Assembly: GCF_013267355.1 (NCBI RefSeq)
Contig: NZ_CP053985.1
Span: 7,006,001 to 7,070,000 of the forward strand
DNA: 64,000 nucleotides
DNA from: Achromobacter pestifer
Lineage (GTDB): Bacteria > Pseudomonadota > Gammaproteobacteria > Burkholderiales > Burkholderiaceae_B
Direction of reading: 5' to 3'
Shown: positions 34,612 through 42,341 of the stretch, one piece after another
How positions within the stretch are numbered: position 1 is the first letter of the stretch
Layout of the letters: each line of letters opens with the position of its first letter
Program-made: the position numbers and the translations under genes
Notes under the pieces: model-generated
The model's input: the letters and a program-made list of their open reading frames with translations, nothing else
Told to the model about the DNA's origin: nothing
The model's database searches: none

Positions 34612-35325
34612 ATGTCAGACGGCGCCACCCTCCCCCCGCTTGCCCATTCCGCCTCGGCCAACACCCTGGTCGGCGCGGCCTATGTCAACCTGCGCCGCGA
34701 CATCATCCAGGGTGTGCACCCGCCAGGCTCGCGGCTGCGGGTCGAGCATCTGAAGGACGATTACGGCGTGGGCGCGGGCACGCTGCGCGAAGCGCTGGCG
34801 CTGCTGGTGTCGGATGCGCTGGTCATCGCGCAAGGACAGCGCGGCTTCCACGTCACGCCGATCTCGCTGGAAGATTTCCGCGACATCACCGAGAACCGCG
34901 TGCTGCTCGAAACCCAGGCGTTGCGCCAGTCCATTGCGCTAGGCGACGACGACTGGGAAAGCGCGGTGCTCGCCGCCTTCCACCGCCTGAGCAAGGCCGA
35001 GCAGCGCCTGGCAGCCGACCCCGACACCCGCTTTGAAGAGTGGGAGCAGCGCAACCGCGAGTTCCACCGCGAACTGATCCGCGCCTGTCCCTCGCGCTGG
35101 CTGCATCACTTCCTGGGCATCCTGTACCAGCAGGCCGAGCGCTACCGCCGCCTGACCGTCACGCGCAAACCCATTGCGCGCAACCTGGACGACGAGCACA
35201 AAGGCATCCTGGACGCCACGCTGGCCCGCGATGCCGACCGCGCCTGTGACTTGCTGGCCGCTCACATCCGCCTGACCTACGACGCCGTGGCGCGCCTGCC
35301 GCCGGATCTGTTCACGCGCGATTGA
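34612..35325 (+). CDS. GntR family transcriptional regulator (FCD subfamily) of the meta-cleavage operon
   Basis: This 237-residue protein has a winged helix-turn-helix (about 25-90, HLKDDYGVGAGTLREALALLVSDALV) and an FCD domain (about 95-225) with the metal/ligand residues RVLLETQALRQSIALGD and HKGILDATLARD. It resembles CsiR/PcaR-type repressors. The divergent layout indicates that it controls the dioxygenase-Liv operon. Confidence 0.9.
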   Translation: MSDGATLPPLAHSASANTLVGAAYVNLRRDIIQGVHPPGSRLRVEHLKDDYGVGAGTLREALALLVSDALVIAQGQRGFHVTPISLEDFRDITENRVLLETQALRQSIALGDDDWESAVLAAFHRLSKAEQRLAADPDTRFEEWEQRNREFHRELIRACPSRWLHHFLGILYQQAERYRRLTVTRKPIARNLDDEHKGILDATLARDADRACDLLAAHIRLTYDAVARLPPDLFTRD

Positions 35326-35330
35326 AAACC

Positions 35331-35360
35331 GCGCCAGTTGAAAAAAACCCACACTGGCGC
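35331..35360. terminator. Hairpin after the GntR gene
   Basis: Perfect arms GCGCCAGT and ACTGGCGC with a 14-nt A-rich loop begin 6 bp after the GntR stop. There is no T-run behind it, so its role as a terminator is likely from position only. Confidence 0.45.
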
Positions 35361-35462
35361 GTGCTTACCCGTTGATTCGCCTACACCACTTCTATAGAAT
35401 CTTCAATTCGGGCCTCTGCCCATTACTTTTCCCCCACATCTCACACCACTGGGAGGCGCAAG

Positions 35463-35513
35463 ATGATGAATCCGCATACCGCCATCCCGCGCGTGTCTCC
35501 GCGACGCCGTTAA
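35463..35513 (+). CDS. Putative leader peptide (16 residues, Pro/Arg-rich)
   Basis: The small frame encodes MMNPHTAIPRVSPRRR and ends in TAA. It has a strong GGGAGG ribosome site 6 nt upstream and lies about 55 nt after a good sigma70 promoter. The C-terminal PRRR resembles the style of leader peptides that stall ribosomes or sense Mg2+/proline/arginine, as in the mgtA leader. It is followed by hairpins and, 163 nt later, by the ABC exporter gene. Translation is predicted only. Confidence 0.45.
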   Translation: MMNPHTAIPRVSPRRR

Positions 35514-35531
35514 GTCGTCGCCCGCGCGGAC

Positions 35532-35560
35532 CCATCGCTGGATGCCTATCTAGCGACTGG
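35532..35560 (+). other. Bulged hairpin after the leader ORF
   Basis: CCATCGCT pairs with AGCGACTGG with one bulge around a short loop, 19 nt after the leader ORF stop. A ribosome stalled on the leader ORF could affect its folding. Confidence 0.35.
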
Positions 35561-35645
35561 TCCTCCGTGCCCGCCCCAAAAATCTAAACGCAATCGCCCG
35601 CGCCTCGCTGCGCAGGCCGTTCCTTCCTCTTTCTACACAAGGACT

Positions 35646-35668
35646 CCCGGCGTCCTGGTGCCGCCGGG
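35646..35668 (+). other. Hairpin just upstream of the exporter start codon
   Basis: Arms CCCGGCG and CGCCGGG with a 9-nt loop end 8 nt before the ATG at 35677. It occupies the place where a ribosome site is expected; the AAGGA sequence lies just before its left arm. Confidence 0.45.
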
Positions 35669-35676
35669 CCATTGCA

Positions 35677-37563
35677 ATGGCTAGAAAAAAAATCGATCTA
35701 CGAGGGCAGACCTTCAAGGATGTCCTGGGCTTTACCTTCCGCCATTGGCGCGCGCAGCCCTGGCGTACCTCCGGCATCATCGTGCTCGCCCTGCTGTCGG
35801 CGTTGACCGATGTGCTGACGCCGCTGTACGCCGGCAAACTGGTTGACGCCGTGGCCTCGGGCGCGGCCGGCGACGAAATCGTCTGGAGCGCGGCCATCAC
35901 CGCATTCTGGCTGCTGATCGCGCTGGGCATCGGCGGCACGCTGCTGCGCCAGGCCATATTCCAGAACATCATCACCTTCACGCTGAAGATGATGAACGGA
36001 ATCGTGTCCAACGCGTTCTACCGCGTGCAGCGCTTTTCCACGGATTGGCACGCCAACAGCTTCGCCGGCTCCACGGTGCGCAAGGTCACGCGCGGCATGT
36101 GGGCGGTGGACATCCTGAACGACACGCTGCTGATCGCGCTGCTGCCTTCGGTCGTGATGCTGGTGGGCGCCACCGCCCTGCTGGGCGCGCACTGGCCCAT
36201 CATGGGCCTGGTGGTGGGCCTGGGCTCGGTGCTGTACATCGCCGTGACCGCGGCGCTGTCGCTGGGCTATGTTGCCCCGGCGGCGCGTCTGGGCAACGCC
36301 TGGGACACGCGCATGGGCGGCGCTTTGGCCGACGCCGTCAGCTGCAATGCGGTCGTCAAGACCTTCGGCGCCGAAGAACGCGAAGAAGTCAGGCTGGACC
36401 GCGTGGTCGACAAATGGCGCCGCCGCACCCGCCGCACCTGGATCCGCGGCACGATCAACGGCGGCATCCAGGGCGCGATGCTGGTCGCCATGCAGGCGGG
36501 CATCCTGGGCGCGTCGCTGCTGCTGTGGTCGCGCGGCCAGGCCAGCGTGGGCGACATCACCTTCGCCCTCACGATGTTCTTCATGCTGCAGGGCTACCTG
36601 CGCGACGTGGGCATGCACATCCGCAACCTGCAGCGTTCGGTCAACGACATGGAAGAATTGGTCGCGCTGGAAAAGCAGCCGCTGGGCGTGGACGACCGGC
36701 CTGGCGCGAGCGAGCTGCGCGTCACGGCCGGCGAGATCCGCTTCGAGGACGTGACGTTCCGCTATGGCGCGCACGACAAGGCGTTGTACGACCATTTCTC
36801 GGTGCGCATCGCGCCGGGCGAACGGGTCGGCCTGGTCGGCCATTCGGGCTCGGGCAAGACCACGTTCATCAAGCTGATCCAGCGCTTGTATGACGTGAAC
36901 GACGGCCGCATCACGATCGACGGGCAGGACATCGCCCAAGCACGCCAGGCGTCCTTGCGCAGCCAGATCGCCATCGTGCAGCAGGAGCCGGTGCTGTTCC
37001 ACCGCACGCTGGCGGAGAACATCGCCTATGCCCGCCCCGGCGCCACGCAGGCCGAGATCGAGCAGGCGGCGCGGCTGGCCAGCGCCCATGACTTCATCAT
37101 GGCGCTGCCCAAGGGCTACGACACGCTGGTCGGCGAACGCGGCGTCAAGCTGTCGGGCGGCGAACGCCAGCGCGTGGCCCTGGCCCGCGCCTTCCTGGCC
37201 GATGCGCCCATCCTGATCCTGGACGAAGCCACGTCCAGCCTGGACAGCGAAAGCGAGGTGCTGATCCAGCAGGCCATGGACCGCCTGATGGTGGGCCGCA
37301 CGACGCTGGTGGTGGCGCACCGCCTGTCCACGGTGCGCGCGCTGGACCGCCTGCTGGTGATGGACCGCGGCCGCATCATCGAGGAAGGTAGCCACGATGC
37401 GCTGATCCGTCTGAAAGGCGGACTGTACCGGCGCCTGTTCGAACGCCAGGCGCTGGAACTGACCAAGGGCCTGACGCAGTCGGAACTGCTGGAAGACGGC
37501 GCGATTCCGCCGCAGCCGAAGGACGAAGAGACGGACGAGTCCTCTTACGCCTACGCCAAGTAA
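35677..37563 (+). CDS. ABC exporter half-transporter (permease-ATPase, MsbA-like)
   Basis: This 628-residue protein has an N-terminal six-helix membrane domain (about 30-330) and a C-terminal ATPase with Walker A GHSGSGKTT (about 388), Q-loop, LSGGERQRVALARAFL, and ILILDEATSSLD. It would work as a homodimer exporting a lipid, peptide or drug; the substrate is not identifiable. The C-terminal tail is acidic (KDEETDESS). It is monocistronic and preceded by an unusual long leader with a small ORF. Confidence 0.9.
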   Translation: MARKKIDLRGQTFKDVLGFTFRHWRAQPWRTSGIIVLALLSALTDVLTPLYAGKLVDAVASGAAGDEIVWSAAITAFWLLIALGIGGTLLRQAIFQNIITFTLKMMNGIVSNAFYRVQRFSTDWHANSFAGSTVRKVTRGMWAVDILNDTLLIALLPSVVMLVGATALLGAHWPIMGLVVGLGSVLYIAVTAALSLGYVAPAARLGNAWDTRMGGALADAVSCNAVVKTFGAEEREEVRLDRVVDKWRRRTRRTWIRGTINGGIQGAMLVAMQAGILGASLLLWSRGQASVGDITFALTMFFMLQGYLRDVGMHIRNLQRSVNDMEELVALEKQPLGVDDRPGASELRVTAGEIRFEDVTFRYGAHDKALYDHFSVRIAPGERVGLVGHSGSGKTTFIKLIQRLYDVNDGRITIDGQDIAQARQASLRSQIAIVQQEPVLFHRTLAENIAYARPGATQAEIEQAARLASAHDFIMALPKGYDTLVGERGVKLSGGERQRVALARAFLADAPILILDEATSSLDSESEVLIQQAMDRLMVGRTTLVVAHRLSTVRALDRLLVMDRGRIIEEGSHDALIRLKGGLYRRLFERQALELTKGLTQSELLEDGAIPPQPKDEETDESSYAYAK

Positions 37564-37578
37564 GCCTGACCGCTGGTT

Positions 37579-37596
37579 CCGCGGCGCAAGCCGCGG
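37579..37596. terminator. GNRA-capped hairpin between convergent genes
   Basis: CCGCGGC-GCAA-GCCGCGG forms a 7-bp stem with a GCAA tetraloop between the ends of the ABC exporter and LysE genes. It probably ends or stabilises transcripts in both directions; there is no T-run. Confidence 0.5.
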
Positions 37597-37606
37597 GGCC
37601 GGCGGC

Positions 37607-38239
37607 TCAGGCTGGCCGCTGGGCCACGGTCAGGCGCAGGCCGAAACCGATCAACGCCAGCCCGAACACCCGGCTCTGGATCTTCTGCGCCCGCGGGCTG
37701 GCCGACATCCAGCGCCCCACCGCCCCGCCCGCCAACGCGCACAGCACGTCCAGCGCCAGGCCCAGGCTGACCAGGATCACGCCCAGCACAGCGAACTGCT
37801 GGCCTATCGGGCCCTGGGCGGGCGACACGAATTGCGGCAGCAGCACCGAGCAGAACAGCAGGGCCTTGGGATTGAGCACATTGGTCAGCACGCCGCTCAA
37901 TAGCGCCGGCCCCAGCCCCGCGCCGCTCGCGGGCGCCTGTCCGGTGGCGTCGTAGGAAACCGGTCCCGCGCGCAACAGCCGCACTCCCAACCAGACCAGA
38001 TAGCAACCGCCCACCGTGCGCGCCGCATCGAATGCCCAGGGATGGGTCTTGAACAGCGCCGCCAGTCCCAGCGCGGCCAGGGTCACGTGCGCGGCCCGCG
38101 CAATGGCCAGCCCCGCGGCCACCGCCAGCGCCTGCCCCCTGCCACGCAGCACGCCGGTCTCCAGCAGCAAGATCATGTCGGGTCCCGGCACCACGTAGAC
38201 GATCAGCAAGGCCCCTAGAAACATCGCCATATCCGCCAT
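37607..38239 (-). CDS. LysE/RhtB family amino acid exporter
   Basis: This 210-residue membrane protein has six predicted helices and the family motif VPGPDMILLLETGVLRGRGQALAVAAGLA near the N-terminus and NVLNPKALLFCSVLLPQFV. It exports an amino acid or derivative. The ATG at 38239 was chosen because GGAG lies 8 nt upstream. A divergent Lrp-type gene is the expected regulator, as in LysG/LysE-type pairs. Confidence 0.9.
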   Translation of the reverse strand: MADMAMFLGALLIVYVVPGPDMILLLETGVLRGRGQALAVAAGLAIARAAHVTLAALGLAALFKTHPWAFDAARTVGGCYLVWLGVRLLRAGPVSYDATGQAPASGAGLGPALLSGVLTNVLNPKALLFCSVLLPQFVSPAQGPIGQQFAVLGVILVSLGLALDVLCALAGGAVGRWMSASPRAQKIQSRVFGLALIGFGLRLTVAQRPA

Positions 38240-38372
38240 TTCCCCGCTCCTTTTCATCCTGTCCCAGGCGATCATTCTAGGAAAACGGGGCTGGCATGTG
38301 CATCCTATTCATGCCATTGGATTTATGATGATTGGCATATTCCACCAATCAAACGAACCAAATCCTAACTCA

Positions 38373-38855
38373 ATGCCAAAACGCGAATTGGATGCCTACG
38401 ACCGCCGCATCCTCGAAGCCCTGCAGCAGAACGGCCGGCTGACCAATGTGGAACTCGCCGAACAGATCGGCCTGTCCCCTTCGCCTTGCCTGCGGCGGGT
38501 GCGGCTGCTGGAAGAAGCCGGCGTCATCCAGGGCTACGAAGCCCGTCTGGCGCCGGACGAAGTCGGCCTGGGCCTGACCGTCTTCGTCGGCATCAAGGTG
38601 GAGCGGCACCACGAACGCGACTCTGCCCTGTTCCGCGAGGAAGTCAGCACATTGCCGGAAGTCATTGCCGCGCATCTGGTGTCGGGCGAATCCGACTTTC
38701 TGCTGCAGGTCGTGGTGCCCGACCTGCGCGCCTACGAGCGCTTCCTGCTGGGCACGCTATTGAAGCTGCCAGGCGTGAAGGACATACGCAGCAACTTCGC
38801 GATCCAGACCGTCAAGCCGCAAAGTCCGCTGCCGCTGGACCATCTGGCGAAGTAA
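38373..38855 (+). CDS. Lrp/AsnC family transcriptional regulator
   Basis: This 160-residue protein has an N-terminal helix-turn-helix (LDAYDRRILEALQQNGRLTNVELAEQIGLSPSPCLRRVRLLE) and a RAM ligand-binding domain (VIAAHLVSGESDFLLQVVVPDL). The start at 38373 gives the standard Lrp N-terminus. It is divergent from the LysE exporter with a 133-bp AT-rich gap that has repeated ATTGG/CCAAT-like motifs, so it probably activates exporter synthesis when an amino acid accumulates. Confidence 0.92.
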   Translation: MPKRELDAYDRRILEALQQNGRLTNVELAEQIGLSPSPCLRRVRLLEEAGVIQGYEARLAPDEVGLGLTVFVGIKVERHHERDSALFREEVSTLPEVIAAHLVSGESDFLLQVVVPDLRAYERFLLGTLLKLPGVKDIRSNFAIQTVKPQSPLPLDHLAK

Positions 38856-38865
38856 GCGCGCCGCA

Positions 38866-38879
38866 CTCGCGTTCGCGAG
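38866..38879. terminator. Short hairpin between convergent lrp-like and DJ-1 genes
   Basis: CTCGCG-TT-CGCGAG lies 10 bp after the regulator stop and 7 bp from the DJ-1 stop. It may serve as a bidirectional terminator. Confidence 0.35.
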
Positions 38880-38886
38880 GACGGGT

Positions 38887-39561
38887 TCAAGCCATCGCCG
38901 CCGCGGCCCGCTCCACCGCCTGCGAGCGGCGCTCGAAGCGCGCCTGCGACATCTCCAGATAACGCTGCACCACGGCCGGCTCCGAGGTCTTGGGCGTGCC
39001 TCCAGGAAACGGCGGCTTGGGGTCGTATTCGATCTGCAGCTGGATCAGCTTGGCGACGTCCTCGCCGCACAGGTCCGCCACCACCTTCAACCCCATGTCG
39101 ATACCAGAGGTCACGCCGCCGGCGGTGTACAGCTTGCCGTCCACGCACATGCGCTCGTCGCTGGGAATGGCGCCGAAGCGCGACAGCAGTTCGCGCGCAC
39201 GCCAATGGCTGGAAGCGCGCCGGCCGCGCAGCAATCCGGCCGCGCCCAGCAGCAGCGAACCGGTGCAGATGCCGAACACATAGCTCGCCGCCAGCCCCTG
39301 CGCGCGCGTGAACGCTACCCAGTCGGCGTCGACAATGGCATCATCCGTGCCCGGCCCGCCTGGCACCACCAGCAGATCGCAGGGCGGCGCCGATGCGATG
39401 GTCTGCGTGGGCACGAAACATAACCCGCGATCGCTGCGCACCGGATCGCGCGTTTTTGCGACAAAATCCACGGTGAAGCCCGGCGCGTTCGCCAGCACTT
39501 CGTACGGCCCGGTCATATCCAGCTGGGTCAGCCCCTCGAACAAGAGAAAATTCGCATGCAT
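38887..39561 (-). CDS. DJ-1/PfpI family protein, isonitrile hydratase-like
   Basis: This 224-residue cytoplasmic protein has the class I amidotransferase-like fold: MHANFLLFEGLTQLDMTGPYEVL, LLVVPGGPGTDDAI, and the nucleophile elbow FGICTGSLLLGAAGLLRGRRASSHW with Cys at about residue 98. This pattern is close to cyclohexyl-isocyanide hydratase, but the substrate is unproven. It is divergent from a GlxA-like AraC regulator of the same fold, which probably controls it. Confidence 0.87.
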   Translation of the reverse strand: MHANFLLFEGLTQLDMTGPYEVLANAPGFTVDFVAKTRDPVRSDRGLCFVPTQTIASAPPCDLLVVPGGPGTDDAIVDADWVAFTRAQGLAASYVFGICTGSLLLGAAGLLRGRRASSHWRARELLSRFGAIPSDERMCVDGKLYTAGGVTSGIDMGLKVVADLCGEDVAKLIQLQIEYDPKPPFPGGTPKTSEPAVVQRYLEMSQARFERRSQAVERAAAAMA

Positions 39562-39627
39562 GACGATGCTCCGTTAGAAACGACGACTTCCAGCATAGGC
39601 GGACGCGCCAGGACGCGCGCGCCAAAT

Positions 39628-40527
39628 ATGGCGCCAGATGCGCCACTGCGCGTGCTGTTCGTCCTGTACGACGGCTTCCAGCCGCTGGATCTGGCCGGCC
39701 CCTGGCAGGCCTTCAGTTCGGCCAACGAGGAAGCCGGCCGCACGCTCTACCGCCTGGGCACCATCGCCGCCACGCCGCTGGTTTCCACCTGGGAACAGGG
39801 CCTGCGCATGCAGGTGGATGGCACCTTTGCCGACGATGGCGACGAGCCCCTGGACATGATGTTCGTTCCCGGCGGCCCCGGGGCGGATCTCGCGGGCGCC
39901 CATGCCGAGACGCGCGCCTGGCTGCGCCACCGCGACGCGGACGCCGGGCGCACCTGCAGCGTATGCACCGGCGCCTTCGTGCTGGCCGCGGCCGGCCTGC
40001 TGGACGGCCGCGCCGTCACCACCCACTGGCGTTCGGCCGACCGGCTGCGCCAGCTTCACCCCGCCCTGCGTGTCGAAGACGACCGCATCTACATCGAAAG
40101 CGGCAAGTACTGGACCTCTGCCGGCGTCACCGCCGGCATCGACCTGGCGCTGGCGCTGATCGAACGCGACTTCGGCGCGGACCTGTCGCAGCGGGTCGCG
40201 CGCCGGCTGGTGGTCTTCATGCGCCGCAACGGCGACCAGCGCCAGTACAGCCAGGCGCTGCGCTTGCAGGACCGCGTGGCCGCGCCGTTCCGGGATCTGG
40301 TGGAAAAAATCGAGGCGCAGCTGTCGGCGCGCTGGTCGGTCGACGACATGGCCGACGCCTGCCAGATGTCGCGCCGCACCTTCCAGCGCAAATTCGCCGC
40401 GCATTTCGGCGTGGCGCCCACGGAAGTGCTCAAGCGCCTGCGCCTGGAGCGGGCGCAGGCGCTGGCGGCGTCCGGCAAGATGTCCAGGAAGGAAATGGCG
40501 CGACTGGATCAAGCGCTTGCCGGCTAG
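39628..40527 (+). CDS. GlxA-like AraC family regulator with DJ-1 domain, C-terminally shortened
   Basis: The 299-residue protein has a DJ-1/PfpI-like domain (about 1-190, with CSVCTGAFVLAAAGLLDGRAVTTHW) and the beginning of an AraC DNA-binding domain (IEAQLSARWSVDDMADACQMSRRTFQRKFAAHFG). The second helix-turn-helix is nearly absent: after ERAQALAASGKMS the chain ends ARLDQALAG, about 25-30 residues short. The frame is open to 39556, but ATG 39628 begins the conserved fold. Its stop overlaps the convergent SDR gene by 4 bp. DNA binding may be impaired. Confidence 0.83.
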   Translation: MAPDAPLRVLFVLYDGFQPLDLAGPWQAFSSANEEAGRTLYRLGTIAATPLVSTWEQGLRMQVDGTFADDGDEPLDMMFVPGGPGADLAGAHAETRAWLRHRDADAGRTCSVCTGAFVLAAAGLLDGRAVTTHWRSADRLRQLHPALRVEDDRIYIESGKYWTSAGVTAGIDLALALIERDFGADLSQRVARRLVVFMRRNGDQRQYSQALRLQDRVAAPFRDLVEKIEAQLSARWSVDDMADACQMSRRTFQRKFAAHFGVAPTEVLKRLRLERAQALAASGKMSRKEMARLDQALAG

Positions 40528-41246
40528 CCGGCAAGCCCCACCGACACGCCGCCGCACACATACAGCATCTGTCCCGTCATGAAGCCCGCCCGCGGGTCCA
40601 TGAACATCGACACCGCATGCGCCACCTCTTCGGGCTGGCCCACGCGCCCCACCGGGATCGCCGCCTCCAGCGCCAGCGTCTGCGGCGCCCCCGGCGGATT
40701 GGACTGGTTGAACAGCTCGGTCGCGATGGGTCCGGGCGCCACGGTGTTCACCGTGATGCCGCTGCCCGCCAGCTCCAACGCCCAGGTCCGCGTCATCCCG
40801 GCCAACGCCGCCTTGGACGCGCCGTAAACGGTGCGCCCGTCCTTGCCCAGGGCGGCGCGGCTGCCGATGTTCACCACCCGCCCGTAGCCCGCCGCCCGCA
40901 TCCCGGGCAGCAGGGCCTGCATCAGCAGCACTGGCGCCGTGACGTTCAGCGCCATGATCCGCGCCATCTGCTCCTGGGTCACATCACCGATGCGCGCGAC
41001 CTGGATCATGCCGGCGTTGTTGACCAGATGCAGGACCCGGCGCTCGGCCGCCAACTCCCGCGCGGCGGCGATGGTGGCCGCTGAGTCGCCCAGGTCGACC
41101 GAGCGGAACGTCTCGCCGGGCAAGAGCGCCGCGGGCGCGCCGCGGCTGAAGTTGACGACCTCGAAGCCATCTTCGATCAGGCGCGCGATGATGGCGCGGC
41201 CTATGCCCCGGCTGCCGCCGGTGACCAGTGCGGTGGGCGTGTTCAT
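40524..41246 (-). CDS. Short-chain dehydrogenase/reductase (FabG-like)
   Basis: This 240-residue SDR has TGGSRGIGRAI (cofactor motif, residues 8-18), LVNNAGM and YGASKAALAGM with the catalytic Tyr-x-x-x-Lys. The ATG at 41246 overlaps the stop of the Bug-type binding protein gene (ATGA). It probably oxidises a hydroxy intermediate or reduces a ketone in the pathway of the neighbouring ligase and cyclase. Confidence 0.88.
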   Translation of the reverse strand: MNTPTALVTGGSRGIGRAIIARLIEDGFEVVNFSRGAPAALLPGETFRSVDLGDSAATIAAARELAAERRVLHLVNNAGMIQVARIGDVTQEQMARIMALNVTAPVLLMQALLPGMRAAGYGRVVNIGSRAALGKDGRTVYGASKAALAGMTRTWALELAGSGITVNTVAPGPIATELFNQSNPPGAPQTLALEAAIPVGRVGQPEEVAHAVSMFMDPRAGFMTGQMLYVCGGVSVGLAG

Positions 41247-42238
41247 TGCGCGGTGATTCCCTTGTCCTTGATGAGTCCGCCCCACTTCTTGCGTTCCCCG
41301 GCCTCGAAGGCCGCCAGGTCCGCGCCGAAGAGCGTGCCGGGCTTGGCGCCCATGCCGGCGAAGTTGGCGGTGACGGCCGGGTTCTTCAAGCCGCTGCGCG
41401 CGGCTTCGATCAGCTGCTTGACCACGGGCTCCGGGGTGTTGCGCGGGGCGTAGAGCGCAAACCAGGCAGTGACGTCAAAGCCCGGCAGTCCCGATTCCGC
41501 CACGGTGGGCAGATTAGGCACCGAGGCGTCGCGCGCGGCGGACGTGACGGCCACGCCCCGCACCAGATTGCCGTCCTTGATCTGCGCCAGTGCGCCCGGC
41601 AGGTTGTCGAACAACAGGTCGACCTGTCCGCCCGCCACCGCCGGCAGGGACGCGGACGTGCCCTTGAACGGCACGTGCAGCATGGTCACGCCGGCCATGG
41701 CCTCGAAATAGGCGCCGGTCAGATGCACGGAGGAACCGATGCCGGGCGACGCGTAGGTCAGCTTCTTGTCCTTGGACTGCTGGGCCGCCTTGATCACGTC
41801 GGCCACCGTCTTGTAGGGCGACTTGGCGCTGACGGCGATGACGTTGGGCGTGGTGGACACCAGCGCGATGGGCACCAGGTCGCGCTCGGGATCGAACGCC
41901 ATGTTGCTGTAGAGAAACTGGTTGATGGTCTGGGTGCCGATGGTGCCCAGGCCCAGCGTGTAGCCGTCGGGCTTGGCGCGCGCCACGTAGGCCATGCCGA
42001 TGTTGCCGCCCGCGCCGGGCTTGTTCTCGACCAGCACGGTCTGCTTCAGGCCCGGTTCCAGCGCGTGGGCAATGGCGCGGCCGAAGAGGTCGGCGCCGCC
42101 GCCCGGCGGATAAGGCACGACGACGGTGACGGGATGGTCGGGATAGCCGGCGGCATGCGCCGCGGGCAAGGTCAGGAAGGCCAGCGCGGCCAGGGCCGGC
42201 GCGGTGATCGCCAACCTGCGGTGCAGGAATTGCGTCAT
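41243..42238 (-). CDS. Tripartite tricarboxylate-type solute-binding protein (Bug/TctC family)
   Basis: This 331-residue periplasmic protein has a signal peptide (1-30, ending AAHAA) and Bug features (VTVVVPYPPGGGADLFGRAIA, VENKPGAGGNIGMAYVARA, DGYTLGLGT). The TctA/TctB membrane partners are not nearby, as is usual for Bug proteins in this family. It may sense or bind the carboxylate processed by the divergent cyclase-ligase operon. Confidence 0.9.
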   Translation of the reverse strand: MTQFLHRRLAITAPALAALAFLTLPAAHAAGYPDHPVTVVVPYPPGGGADLFGRAIAHALEPGLKQTVLVENKPGAGGNIGMAYVARAKPDGYTLGLGTIGTQTINQFLYSNMAFDPERDLVPIALVSTTPNVIAVSAKSPYKTVADVIKAAQQSKDKKLTYASPGIGSSVHLTGAYFEAMAGVTMLHVPFKGTSASLPAVAGGQVDLLFDNLPGALAQIKDGNLVRGVAVTSAARDASVPNLPTVAESGLPGFDVTAWFALYAPRNTPEPVVKQLIEAARSGLKNPAVTANFAGMGAKPGTLFGADLAAFEAGERKKWGGLIKDKGITAQ

Positions 42239-42284
42239 GGGCTTGTCTCCTATCGAACCCGCTGACTGCGGATTTCTTTTTAAA

Positions 42285-42300
42285 GTACGTAAATACGTAC
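42285..42300. promoter_or_regulatory. Operator-like dyad between the Bug gene and the cyclase gene
   Basis: GTACGT-AAAT-ACGTAC is a perfect 16-bp dyad in an AT-rich patch between the divergent starts. It is a strong candidate site for the GntR/HutC-type regulator encoded at the end of the plus-strand operon. Confidence 0.6.
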
Positions 42301-42341
42301 TATATTCATAAGAACATAGAAAACCTCCAGGAGACAAGCAG

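Larger units (their letters stand above)
35361..35676 (+). promoter_or_regulatory. Long leader region of the ABC exporter gene
   Basis: This stretch holds a sigma70-like promoter TTGATT-N17-TAGAAT (35372-35400), a 16-codon ORF (35463-35513), a bulged hairpin (35532-35560) and a hairpin just before the exporter start (35646-35668). The resulting transcript leader would be about 270 nt, which is long for this genome and suggests post-initiation control. No known riboswitch was recognised. Confidence 0.5.

Noticed and set aside
42285..42300. The GTACGT dyad as a second site for the TetR protein encoded at 10046
   Set aside because: It shares GTACG arms with the TetR dyad at 9984 but has a different spacer (AAAT versus TT) and lies next to a GntR regulator, so a shared regulator was not assumed.
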